A stretch of DNA of 64,000 bases, from contig NC_089232.1 in the NCBI RefSeq assembly GCF_963924675.1, forward strand, positions 32,004,842 through 32,068,841. The letters are read 5' to 3'. This stretch comes from Phocoena phocoena (taxonomy: Eukaryota; Chordata; Mammalia; Artiodactyla; Phocoenidae). Each line of letters opens with the position of its first letter. Position 1 is the first letter of the stretch. Below the pieces are notes generated by a model. That model had not been told where the DNA came from. It saw only the letters and a program-made list of their open reading frames with translations, and did not search any database. Below are positions 12,031 through 25,848 of the stretch, piece by piece. Position numbers and translations under genes: made by a program.

Positions 12031-12212
12031 TTTTTTTTTTTGCGGTACGCGGGCCTCTCACTGCTGTGGCCTCTCCCGTTGCGGAGCACAGGCTCCGGAC
12101 GCGCAGGCTCAGCGGCCATGGCTCACGGGCGCAGCCGCTCCGCGGCATGTGGGATCCTCCCGGACCGGGGCACGAACCACAACCTCACAACCACTGCACC
12201 ACCAGCGAAGCC
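12031..12212 (-). mobile_element. CHR SINE, short form with head deletion
   Basis: Inverse CHR element flanked by ctgaatgctcact (12018-12030) and ctgaatgctcgct (12213-12225). About 25 bp near the head, which normally includes the ggcaggcggactc part, is missing. Confidence 0.92.
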
Positions 12213-12739
12213 CTGAATGCTCGCTTTGACTGCTCTCACCGGGTCCCATGGGTCAAACTTCCACCTGTCTGCCCATGGCTCACACATTCTTACTTCAGCT
12301 TGGTCCTCTCTTGAGCTCCAGATCCAAATACCCACCGAATCTTAGTTGTAATGTAAACACATCACAGGTATAAAAAAACCAAACATCACAAACTGAACAA
12401 TTTTTCCCCAACCTGCTCCGCTTTTTGCATACCCCGCCTTGGTCCACGGCACCACTGACATCCAGATGGACAAGGTGGACACCAGAGAATCATTCTCACC
12501 TCCTCTCCCTCTGCCACCCCTTCATATCCAACTTCGACCATGTCTCTCGAATGTTCTCTCTGTCACAACCCCCCTGTCTCCACGGCTACTGCCTTGGCCT
12601 AGGCCCTCATCATCTGTCACTCATCCTGAGAATAGTTTCCTGATTGGTCTTTTACCTCCAGGCTCCCAGTCCTTTCTACTACCTGATTAATAACAGATTT
12701 CCTGGCTAGCTGGAATGGATGCTTTTAATGGATGCTATT

Positions 12740-12960
12740 AATAAAATAAAATAAACCAAGAGACATCTTATTAGCAGTGTGAATTTAGGCAAGTTACCTA
12801 ACCTCCCTGTGCCTTGATTTTGCCATCTGTAAAACAGGAGGAGTAGTAGCAGTTTCTAATTTTGAGGGTGGTGGTGAGAAATGAAGGAGTGAGTGCAGGA
12901 AAGGCCCTTGGGACTGTGCCCGACTTGTGGTACATGCTTCACCCAGGTTAGCCCTTCATG
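12740..12960 (-). repeat. MIR SINE remnant
   Basis: Inverse MIR: gaatttaggcaagttaccta, cctccctgtgccttgatttt, catctgtaaaacaggagg. Boundaries are approximate. Confidence 0.7.
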
Positions 12961-13403
12961 CAGGTGAGCTGCTATCATGAGTTGTGCTGCCCAAGGGGAG
13001 ACCAGATAGTTCTGGTTGTACCCTCAGTGTTCTGAGCTCGGAATGTCCCACAAATGAACCCGAAGTCCCCATTCTGTGTGGCACAGAAAATGATCTTGGT
13101 TATCTACCCATCCTATACCTCTTTCTACTCCTATGCCAGGTAGCTTTTAATGCAAGAAGAGCTGAAGTAAGCTTTAGAATGAGAGTGTTTATAACCAAGA
13201 AGAGGATAAACATAACTCTCAAAAGTCAAACAGAAGTGCACAGCAAAGGCCCCCATGTTTAATTTTCTGAGAGGAGGCAAAAGCCCGTCATTTCAAGACA
13301 GTAGCTACTGGGCTTATTAATAACATCCCTTTAGGGCCACAAGAGCCTCAGGGGATTCTTCCAAGAAGTCCCTGGGCTTTACCCACTCCTCCTGGGGGGA
13401 GCC

Positions 13404-13607
13404 TTTTTTTTTTTTGCGGTACGCGGGCCTCTCACTGCAGTGGCCTCTCCTGCCGCAGAGCACAGGCTCCGGATGCACAGCCTCAGCGGCCATGGCCCAT
13501 GGGCCCAGTCGCTCCGCAGCACGTGGGATCCCCCCGGGACCGGGGCACGAACCCGCGTCCTCTGCATTGGCATGCGGACTCCCAACCACTGCGCCACCAG
13601 GGAAGCC
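13404..13607 (-). mobile_element. CHR SINE, short form
   Basis: Inverse CHR element with TSD cctggggggagcc (13391-13403) and cctggggggagac (13608-13620). Confidence 0.94.
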
Positions 13608-14284
13608 CCTGGGGGGAGACTTTGAGTTGACTCCACTATTTCTCTCAGATCTGAGTGTCCCGAATGCATGCGTCTCTCTTCAAGGTGCGTGTCAAGACAC
13701 TGGTCCTCACTCCAGAAGAGAAATGCTTCTGTGAAGCTCAAAGATTTCCTACCATCCTGGGAACCCGCCACCAGAGTGCATTAGCTGACATTTACATATA
13801 CCTTTCTTTCATATGAAATTGACACACTTTGACTATAACATGAGAAATGTACCAATTCCAGGCTCCCAAACTCTACCTCAGCCTCAGACAATCAATACTT
13901 TTCATACCACAAGGGCTGGCAAACTGGAGGTTCTATGTCAATGCTCGCTTTTGTTTCTTCCTAAACAAGAAGACTGTGCCCAGGGAGGTTTGTGAGGCCC
14001 AACACGCAAAGCATCTTGGTGCATGGGCTTTGTGGCTGGGTTTCTTCTTTCTTTCTTTTTTTTGGGGGCTGATGAAGGGCCAGGCAGCAGCTGTGTCTTC
14101 TCTTCTGGTTTGTCTGCCTCAGCTGTTTGGAAGTTAGTCAGAGGTTGAGAATTTTGAGGGTAGTTCAACTTAGAGGGCTGTTAGAGACTAACACATTTTT
14201 TTACACCTTAAAATATATGGTAAATATTGTGACCCATGCTTCCCTTTAAATGAAATAAATTAATGCCTAAGTTGGAAACTTTCC

Positions 14285-14286
<2 letters not shown>

Positions 14287-14318
<32 letters not shown>
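14287..14318 (+). repeat. (CA)n microsatellite
   Basis: A pure CA tract of about 32 bp. Confidence 0.97.
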
Positions 14319-14322
<4 letters not shown>

Positions 14323-15395
14323 ACACATGGTTACTTTTTTTTCTCTATTTTCTTTTGGTCTCTGTTTAAACAATGGTTGGAACCATTCTAAAAAGTAGCC
14401 GGGGAGGGACAAAAAAAGTCTGTTGAACATCAACGGCACATCTGACAGCATTTAAGGCTTCGGTGTGTCTTACTAGGCTACATATAGCTTCATTCAGAAC
14501 TGTTTCACCACTGAATGCTGCTTGATTACAAGGCTGAGGTGCTTAAGGCCAGGGATGACAGGTTCACCTTAAAGAAAATGAACAGAACACCACCCGCTCC
14601 CCGGCACTGCAACAGCACAGGCCAGTCCGCCGTGCCAGCCAGGTTCTGGCTTTGGTCCTTCAGCTGTCATTTCTGTCATTGCCAGTCACATGGAGGAGCT
14701 ACTGGAAAAGGAGAAAACTCATTTCTCTGAAGGCCGCAAGCCTTCCAGCAAACCTGAAAACAGTCCTGGTTTTAATCTTTCTGGTGGTCATACATCTGGG
14801 CATTACTTAACTCGCCTGAAACGGTCAGTCCCAATTTAACGAGAAGCACGGGATTGCTGTAAAGCCAGGGGGTGAAAACTGAGCAAAGAAAAAGTCAGGC
14901 CAAATATCGGAAAATTTCTTGATCATGAGCCTGGAATGAGGAAAGGGTGAAGTGTGGTCAGTGTGGTCAGTGCCTTAAATTAGCCTGGGCGACGGTGAGG
15001 AGCAGCCCATTGCGGACTCTTTCTCTCAGTGAGTTCCTGCGGGATGTGCTTAGGCAATGTGCTTCCCTGCTTCTCTGCTCCTCAAATCTATTTCCTGAAA
15101 TGCACGAAAAACCGAGTCAAATGCAACCAGTTTAAAGGTGTATATGATTCTGACCACCTTCATTGGGGAACCAGGACTCTTCCCAGTACCTCCTGAAAGT
15201 TTTGCGCTGGATGGAGGTGTTCTCCCTGTTTATAGTGGGGCAGGTTATCCTCCATGAGCTGCCTGCCGCTATCCACGCTCTGTGTTTCTCTGCCTTCCTT
15301 GCTCCATGCCTTGGAAGCCTGACCTCTACAGATGGCATCATCTAGCTTCCCTTTGGTGTGGCCAACAGGTGGCATCAGAGGGAGACGAGAGTGGA

Positions 15396-15897
15396 CAGAT
15401 GAATGGATAAAGATGTGGTACATGTATACCATGGAATCTTCCTCAGCCATGAAAAAGAATGAAATAATGCCATTTGCAGCAACATGGATGGACCTAGAGA
15501 TTATCATACTAAGTGAAGTAAGTCAGACAGAGAAAGACAAATATCATATGATATCGCTTATATGTGGAATCTAAAAAAAAAATGATACAGATGAACTTAT
15601 TTACAAAACAGAAATAGACCCACAAACATAGACAACGAACTTATGGTTACCAAAGGGGAAAGGTGGAGGGGGGGCAGGGATAAATTCATAGTTTGAGATT
15701 AACAGATACACACTACTATATATAAAATAGATAACCAACAAGGATCTACTGTACAGCACAGGGAACTATCCTCAATATTCTGTAATAACCTATAAGGGAA
15801 AAGAATCGGAAAAAGAATATATATATGCATAATAGAATCACTTTGCTGTACAGCAGAAACGGACACAACATTGTAAATCAGCTAAACTTCAATTTAA
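15396..15897 (+). mobile_element. 5'-truncated L1 3' end
   Basis: Starts near acagatgaatggataaagat and runs through the end of L1 ORF2 (cagcaacatggatggaccta) and the 3' UTR to gtaaatcagctaaacttcaa. The CHR SINE at 15912 is inserted in or just after its tail. Confidence 0.9.
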
Positions 15898-15911
15898 AAA
15901 AGAAGGAGGTT

Positions 15912-16126
15912 GGGCTTCCCTGGTGGCGCAGTGGTTGGGAGTCCGCCTGTCGATGCAGGGGACACGGGTTCGTGCCCCGGTCCGGGAAGATCCCACATGC
16001 TGCAGAGCGGCTGGGCCCGTGAGCCATGGCGGCTGAGCCTGCGCGTCCGGAGCCTGTGCTCCGCAACGGGAGAGGCCACAGCAGTGAGAGGCCCGCGTAC
16101 CGCAAAAAAAAAAAAAAAAAAAAAAA
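15912..16126 (+). mobile_element. CHR SINE, short form
   Basis: Sense orientation, gggcttccctggtggcgcag to a 27-nt A-run. TSD aaagaaggaggtt (15899-15911) and aaagaaagaggta (16127-16139). Confidence 0.95.
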
Positions 16127-16192
16127 AAAGAAAGAGGTAAGAGGGCAAGATGAGGGGCAGGTCGATGCTTACTCCTTCTGCTCCCTCCCTGA

Positions 16193-16286
16193 GCCCTGCC
16201 TTCGTTGGTGGCTGCATTCTTTTTAAAAATTCTTTCTTTCTTTCTTTCTTTCTTTATGCCCTGCCTTCATTGGTGGCTGCATTCTT
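16193..16286 (+). repeat. 29-nt near-duplicate pair flanking a (TTTC)n tract
   Basis: The segment gccctgccttc(g/a)ttggtggctgcattctt lies at 16193-16221 and again at 16258-16286 with one mismatch. The 36 bp between is A/T-rich followed by (TTTC)n. Confidence 0.9.
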
Positions 16287-16288
16287 AT

Positions 16289-16592
16289 TTATTTATTTAT
16301 CTATTTATTGGCCATGCCCTGCCACTTGCAGGATCTTAGTTCTCTGACCAGGGGTCGCACCCGCGCCCCCTGAAGTGGAAGCATGGAGTCCTAACCACTG
16401 GACTGCCAGGGAAATCCCTAGACTCAAGTCAGATTGCCTGATTTGAATTCGAGCTGCCATTTGTGTGTCCTCGGGCAAGTGACTGACACCTCTCTATGCT
16501 TCAGTTTCTTCATCTGTAAAATGGAGATAATATCTCACAGGGTTGTTGTGAGGATTAAATGACTCAACACGCATAACATGCATGGAGGAGTG
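16289..16592 (-). mobile_element. CHR-2-type SINE plus MIR, flanked as one unit
   Basis: An inverse CHR-2 SINE (16289-16419; ends ctgccagggaaatccc) is followed by an inverse MIR (about 16430-16585; gtgtgtcctcgggcaagtga, catctgtaaaatggagat). The whole 304 bp sits between two perfect copies of ggtggctgcattcttat (16272-16288 and 16593-16609), as a TSD would. Confidence 0.75.
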
Positions 16593-16611
16593 GGTGGCTG
16601 CATTCTTATAG

Positions 16612-16795
16612 GGCCAGGGTCTGCAAACATTTTCTGTACAGGGCCAAAGGGTAAATATCTTAGGCTTTGTAGGTCAAGAGGCAAACTCCAGGCTATTATG
16701 TAGGTGCTGATATAATCATTTAAAAATACAAAAAGCCATTCTTAACTTGTGGGCCATATAAAAACACGGAACAGGGCAGATTTAGATAGCTGACC
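16612..16795 (+). mobile_element. hAT-Charlie-type MITE remnant
   Basis: ggtctgcaaacattttctgt, then gggccaaagggtaaatatct and taggctttgtaggtc, the well-known start of a common hAT MITE family. The 3' part is diverged. Confidence 0.65.
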
Positions 16796-17996
16796 CTCTC
16801 TGTGGCCACAGCTCCCACTGGGTGGCCTCTTCTCCAGAGCTGCAGCTTTCACTGGTTCCAGTGACACCCTCTCGCCTCCTTGCTCTTCAGGCCTAGGGAT
16901 GTAACAGCTCTCACTGTTGCTAGTCCCTGGGTGCCTCACCATTGCTATGCAACGAAGAGTAGTCCCCACTCTTAACCCTTCCCTGATCTGTGTGATTTCA
17001 ACCCTCTTGAGGGTGCCTTCTGTTTCCTGCCAGAGCTGTGACAAATCTGGTGAGAGCGTTCAGGAAAGGGAAGCAGAGTTTATGGCACAGCATGAGGCTG
17101 AATGTTTTGCCCAAGGCCTAGTGAATGTGTATAGACATTGTGGCTAGAATGTGGCTCATTGTGGACCATGCATTGGGTTAAACAGTGTGAAGGCTGAAGT
17201 TCTGGTAGCAAGTCCGTTCTTTTTCTGGACAAACAGTGTGCATTATGACTTTTGAATTCCTTTCTGTGCTTCTACTCTCAAACTTCCTTGTTCTCGCCCT
17301 TCCCTCGCCCACCTGTCCAGATACACATAAGAGGACCTCTTTTGCTCTCCTTTCCTCAAAGATATGGCAAGAAGAATGTCACCTTCTTTGCATCGAGAGT
17401 ACCTAAGTGATTTGTGTGGGTCACAGGAGAAAGTCTATCTGGCTTAATGCTCTGGGAGTTGTTTCATAATTATGTCCCACGTGTCTCTTTAACAAGAGAT
17501 GGTGGAATTCCTACTCCGTGCCAGGTACACTGCTGTTTATGGGTGATTCAAAGATGAGTTAAGCATAATTGGTGCCTCCGGGGGGTCAAATCTGGTGAGG
17601 GAAGACTCATAAACAGGAGCAGTTACACAAAAGAGCTATGGTACAATAGTTTGCTAAGTAAGCCTCGGTGTGAGCTGCCCCAGCAGCAGGAGGACCATTC
17701 ACACTTCTTCCTGTCCTAACAAGGGAGTCCTACTGACGCTTAGCAAGCCCACCAGCATCACAGGTTTTTGCCCTCTGGCTTTTCTGGTGATTCTTTGACA
17801 CTCAGTTTTCCAACCACTTAACATTAATCCAGCAGCTCTGTTTGTGGGAACCATAGGCCCGTGTGAAAACTAACAAGGTCTCCTGGCTGAGACTCCCGAC
17901 GAATCTCTGAGGCGTGACTGTGGCCGCTTTGCCATGCACCACAGTTCCCGCCCTCAGGGAGCTTCCTCTGGAAGGCTGGCTGGAACCTTGGGTGAC

Positions 17997-18153
17997 AACT
18001 GATTAACTGGGCTTGCTAAAACCCAGGTCACTGGGCCCAACCCCCAAAGTTGCCTATTTGGTAGATCTCGGTTGGGGCCTGAGAATGTTCATTTCTAACG
18101 AGTTCCTGGGGGATGCTGATGCTGCTGGTCCAGGCACCACACTTTGAGAACCA
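17997..18153 (+). mobile_element. MER20-like hAT MITE
   Basis: Ends with gatgctgatgctgctggtcc and cacactttgagaaccag, diagnostic for MER20. The CA satellite begins exactly at its 3' terminus. Confidence 0.8.
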
Positions 18154-19213
18154 GCACACACACACACACACACACACAGACACAACACGCACACACACAC
18201 AGACACAGAGACACAACACAGACACACACACAGACACACACACATAACACGCACACACAGACACAACACACACAGACACACACAGACACACACACAGAGA
18301 CACAGACACACACAGATACACACACACAGACACAACACAGACAGACACAGACACACACACACACAGACACACAGACACAGACACACACATAACACGCACA
18401 CACACACAGACACACACATAATATGCACACACACATACACACACAGACACAACACAAACACACAGACACACACAGACACATACACACAGACACACACACA
18501 CAGAGACACAGACACAAACACACACAACACAAACACACACAAACACACAACACACACACAAACACACACATAACACGCACACACACAGACACAGATACGC
18601 ACACACAGAGACAGACACAGACACACACACAGACACAGAGACACAGAGACACACGCACAGACACACACAAACACACAGACACAACACAGACACACACACA
18701 GACACAGACACACACATAACACGCACACACACACAGACACAGAGACACACACACAAACACACACAGACACAGAGACACACGCACAGACACACACACACAA
18801 ACACACACACAGACACAACACACACACAGACACACAACACAAACACGCACACACACACATAACACGCACACACACAGACACAGAGACACACACACACAAA
18901 CACACACACAGACACAGAGACACACGCACACAGACAAACACACACACAGAGACACACACAGACACAAACACAAAAATACAGACACAGACACACACATAAC
19001 ACGCACAGAGACACACACAGACACACACACAGACACACACCACAAACACACACACATAACACGCACACACACAGACACACACACAACACGCACACAGACA
19101 CACAACACAAACACACATAACGCACACACACAGGCACAACACGCACAAACACACACATAACATGCACACACAAACACACATGCACAAACACACAACCCAA
19201 ACACACACAACAC

Positions 19214-19248
<35 letters not shown>

Positions 19249-19252
19249 CACA
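18154..19252 (+). repeat. 1.1-kb CA-rich compound satellite with higher-order periodicity
   Basis: A tract of (CA)n broken by GACA, AACA, ACGC and ATAACACGC. The marker ataacacgc or a close variant occurs at 18244, 18389, 18418, 18570, 18716, 18859, 18996, 19056, 19117 and 19157, giving steps of 145, 146, 143 and 137 bp in the first part and about 60 bp near the end. Three long minus-strand open frames cross it only because CA/GT repeats lack stops. Confidence 0.95.
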
Positions 19253-19439
19253 ATGACCAAGGCTGAAGAGCAGGGGCTGTGGAGGGAGCGATAACTGGGG
19301 CAAGGGCAACAGAGGGGTCTCACTTAGGGAGTTTGGATGAGAAATTTGAAAAGGGAGGCGTTGGGGAAAAATGGAGTTTCACCCGATGAGAAAAAGTGGG
19401 CAGGTTGTGAAGGCCAGAGAGCCTTTGAAAGCCTATCGT

Positions 19440-19545
19440 GAGACTGAATCATTAGGTTTGAGACATCAGGCCTGGGAATTTGTATTTTTAAAGCTCTTCC
19501 AGGTGATTCTGATTCTCAGCCAAGTTTGAAACCCTCTATATGCTC
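19440..19545 (+). mobile_element. MER20/MER5-like fragment
   Basis: cctgggaatttgtatttttaa, caggtgattctgattctc and gccaagtttgaaacc are typical of this hAT MITE group. It is truncated. Confidence 0.55.
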
Positions 19546-20263
19546 ACCAGGCAACAATACCTGGCACAGAGTGTAGGTGCACGACGAATAACTGAACTGG
19601 ATCTAATTCCAAGTGTGTGTTGGGAGTGTTTTGAGATTTCTAAATCTAGTTGTCCATATCCTCATTTATTTCGTAAAACTCAGTCCTAAACCACTAGTTA
19701 ACAGACGAATAACATGCTCTCAAGCAGAAATTCTTCAAATAGAATGAATGTTCTCTCAACGTCCAAGATTACAGAGATGAAAACCCGGCTCTTACCAAAT
19801 ATGTTGTATTAGTCATGAGGTACAGATTCCTGAAAACAACACAATAGAAAATCCCCTTTCGTCTTCGTCTCTGAGATTCTACTTGGCTCCTTCCTGTCTG
19901 CACATGTATGCACGCCACTGCATGTTCCACATTAGAAAATAATTAGAAGCAAACAGCTGTTAGTCAAGCAAGCCACATTTTGCCTACATTTTTCCAGAGT
20001 TCAACCCATTGCCCTGGGGGAAGGGGTGGCTTATCTAAAGGACCTCACCACGTTAAACACGTCAAACCAAAATGGAAATGCACCGTGATTAGTCTGAGCG
20101 TGAGGTGGGTCTGCGGAGCAGAGACAACTACTGAGAAAGTTTCCCTCCACTGTTTAAAATGGTTATTTCTTTTGATTTCATGGCAGAAAGTCTGCTCTAA
20201 AATTAGCAAATATCTCAGCGGATGATGAGTGTTATTTTTGTTGTCACTGGAAGAAGGGTAAAG

Positions 20264-20291
20264 CTGCGTGTGTGTGTGTGTGTGTGTGTGT
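20264..20291 (+). repeat. (TG)n microsatellite
   Basis: A TG tract of about 28 bp. Confidence 0.96.
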
Positions 20292-21060
20292 ATGGGGTGG
20301 TGATGAGAGCTGGTTCTTATATTGAATCTTTTGCTGAGTCCTTGGACTTGGCATAGTTCTGTCTGCAGCACAGAACTGGAGGCCGTAGACCTGAGATGGA
20401 GCCTTGGGTTCCAGACCTGGGCAGAGCAAGCACTCTACCATCTCAGTTTTCCATGGCAGGAAACGAGGGAATGGGGACAGATTATGTCAGTCTTTTTAGC
20501 TATGATTTCCTAGTGCTCTCTGATAACTGGCTTAGTGTAGATGCTTATGGGCAAGACCACAGAGCAAGGGTGTTGGATGAATCACATGAATTCAAAGATA
20601 CCTGCACCCAAGAGGAAGAGAAAAGAGGACTTTAGGAAGTATTAACTGCCTCCTATGACTTAAATTTTCCAATAAGTCATAGAGGGTTTTAGTTGAGCTC
20701 TGGAGCTGTGAGGGGTGGGGTGGGGCGGGGAAGAGAGATGCTGGAGAAATAAGGCATTTTGCTCACAACCAGGAAGAGTGAGTATCAGATCTATGGCCAA
20801 CACAGTCCACTAGCGTGTCCTGATACACCAGCACCTGGCTTGAATAAAGGGAGATGGGCTTATGTTATGGCAAGAGGAACAGAGATTAGGCATTAAGGAG
20901 AATCCTGCCATTGTTGTTAGACTATGGAATTTCCTACCAGTGAAGTTACTAGATGTTACTGTAATTTATAATGATCCTCTGGGGTTACTGCCCAAGTCAC
21001 TTTCTCCTAGCCCACTCTCATTCCACCACTTTGCCATGGTGATTTAAAAAAGCCCAGCTC

Positions 21061-21666
21061 CCATTCCTGGGCGTATATCCAGAAAAGACAAAAATATAAC
21101 ATGCACCCCAATGTTCATAGCAGCACTATTTACAATAGCCAAGACATGGAAGCAACCTAAATGTCCATCAACAGATGAATGGATAAAGAAGATGTGGTAT
21201 ACATATACAATGGAATATTACTCAGCTGTAAAAAAGAATGAAATAATACCATTTGCAGCAACATGGATGGACTTAGAGATTGTCATACTAAGTGAAGTAA
21301 GTCAGACAGAGAAAGACAAATGCCATATGCTATCACTTATATGTTGAATCTAAAAAAATTATACAAATGAGCTTATTTATAAAACAGAAACAGACTCACA
21401 GACATAGAAAACAAACTTATGGTTACCAAAAGGGAAAGGAGGCAGGGAGGGATAAATTAGGAATTTTAGATTAACAGATACAAACTACTATATATAAAAT
21501 AGATAACCAACAAGGACCTACTGTATAGCACAGGGAACTACACTCAATATTTTGTAACAACCTATAATGGAAAAGAATCTGAAAAAGAGTATATATATAC
21601 GTGAAACTGAATCACTGTGCTGTACACCTGAAACTAATAAAACATTGTAAATCAACTCTACTTCCA
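21061..21666 (+). mobile_element. 5'-truncated L1 3' end with perfect TSD
   Basis: Begins in the ORF2 C-terminal region (cattcctgggcgtatatcca) and ends gtaaatcaactctacttcca. The 17-bp TSD ttaaaaaagcccagctc is perfect at 21044-21060 and 21667-21683. The remaining coding part is an ORF2 stub with no function. Confidence 0.95.
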
Positions 21667-21831
21667 TTAAAAAAGCCCAGCTCTCACCTTGATATTGTGG
21701 AAGTTGAGAAAGTACACATTTATACTTTCAAGTCCATGATTTTAGAAATTTGTTTCTTTGTGATAAGCTGGATTTTGGTTTGATATTTTATCATACCAAA
21801 AGATTCTGATTCTTACTATGTAAGTGTTTTA

Positions 21832-24490
<2,659 letters not shown>

Positions 24491-25288
24491 GATGATATTT
24501 TTCAAAATGAAGGAGCTTGTAAGTTTATGGATGGAAAAGGGAAGGATAATCAGCAAGACCGTTCCTCATCTTGGCACTGTGATTATTCCTGTTGTGGGGA
24601 GAAAAACTCACCATCTACGGTCCTGGATGGGCTATAAGGTGGTGGTGTAATTTCCCTCCTGGGTAGGGAAAGGAAGCTAAAAAAGGGGTCAGCAAAGCAG
24701 CCGGATGAGCTCAGAACAAGCGGGCCCCCTACGGACTTGTGTTGGAGGCATCTGTGGAGGCGGTAGAGTCCCATGTGGGGCCGTCACTGTATGATAAGGG
24801 GCATCCCATGCATGGGGCAGGGTATAAAGCACGGGTCGGCAGAAGAGAGATCAGAGCCGGAGGTGACAAAGCAAAACAGTAACACGTAACACATTAAGAC
24901 TCCCAGGGTGACCTGCTGTGCTTGCAATAGGCAGGCTTCTTTTTAAAAATTCAAAAAAAAAACATGAATACATAGTGATCACCGCTGACCAGAGGACTTG
25001 CGACATTCTGGCAGGTGAGCAGAATGGGTCAGTCTCTCTCTGTGTCTCTCTCTCTCTTCAATGTATATGTCCTTCTTGGACGTGGGACTGTGTGCCCTGA
25101 AGGCGCAGTGGATTCTGTTGACCCTTATATTTTAAATCTTGCACAGAGCCTGGTGTACAGTAGGTGCTCAATATTTGCAAGTATTGAATCCACGATAACC
25201 ACAGCTGGATTTATGTACCCTTTACCGTGTATGTGCTGGTCCCTCTTCTGGGCGCTAGACATGTATCAATATTAAACCAGTTAGCTCA

Positions 25289-25504
25289 TCTTTAACCTTT
25301 CAAACCTACATGTTGTCAGATAAATTTAATGGGTAAGACAAAGCTCTTAAGATGTATTTGGATCCCTTACAATAGAGATCTGATAATCAAGGGACTGGGA
25401 AGAAAAGGCCCAACAGACAAGAAATTGTCTCAAAGGTTTTATCCCGTTTTCATATTTCTAATAAAATTTGGTTTCCAGAGATGAAAAATAAAATAAAATA
25501 AAAT
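25289..25504 (+). pseudogene. Small processed retrocopy of an unidentified transcript
   Basis: A 216-bp insert flanked by a perfect TSD, taaaccagttagctca (25273-25288 and 25504-25519; the first base may be shared with the tail). It contains the polyadenylation signal aataaaa at 25460-25466 and ends about 20 nt later in (AAAAT)n. This is the layout of an L1-mobilised mRNA 3' end. I do not recognise the source gene, and it is too short to show a reading frame. Confidence 0.8.
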
Positions 25505-25828
25505 AAACCAGTTAGCTCACAAATAGCCACTGAGGTAGTTGGTGCTATTACACCCATTTTACAGAGAAGGAATAGAGAGATTAAGTGACTGAGTCACCAG
25601 CCTGAATGCGGTGGAGATGGATTTGAGCCCAGGCAGCCATACTCTCGTTTGATTGTTTCTCAGTGTTGACAAAATTCAAGGTTTTGCCCTTTTTTTGTTT
25701 TGCTTTTCCAACCATTTGATGCTTTCAAATAAATGCTAGTTTTCTACTTCTCAACCCTTGTAGCTGCTAATTTTGAAGACTTCTGACTATAAAACATGGC
25801 AAAATAATAAATAAAAACAAGCAAAAGC

Positions 25829-25848
25829 AAAAAAAAAAAAAAAAAAAA
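25829..25848 (+). repeat. A-run
   Basis: About 20 consecutive A following aaaacaagcaaaagc. No element head was identified upstream, so the source is unclear. Confidence 0.85.

Larger units (their letters stand above)
11650..12700 (-). repeat. Ancient L2-like repeat, split by a SINE
   Basis: A degenerate, pyrimidine-rich block resembling inverse L2 (for example atagtttcctgattggtc, ccttggcctaggccctcat). It is interrupted by the CHR SINE at 12031-12212. The name is tentative. Confidence 0.4.

Noticed and set aside
18154..19252. CRISPR-like array
   Set aside because: The regular spacing of the ataacacgc marker comes from a tandem satellite. There are no unique spacers, and this is a mammalian genome.
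18028..19323. Three overlapping minus-strand open frames of about 400 residues, cysteine/valine-rich
   Set aside because: They are translations of the CA satellite, which lacks stop codons in most frames. No gene has this composition and no splice context supports it.
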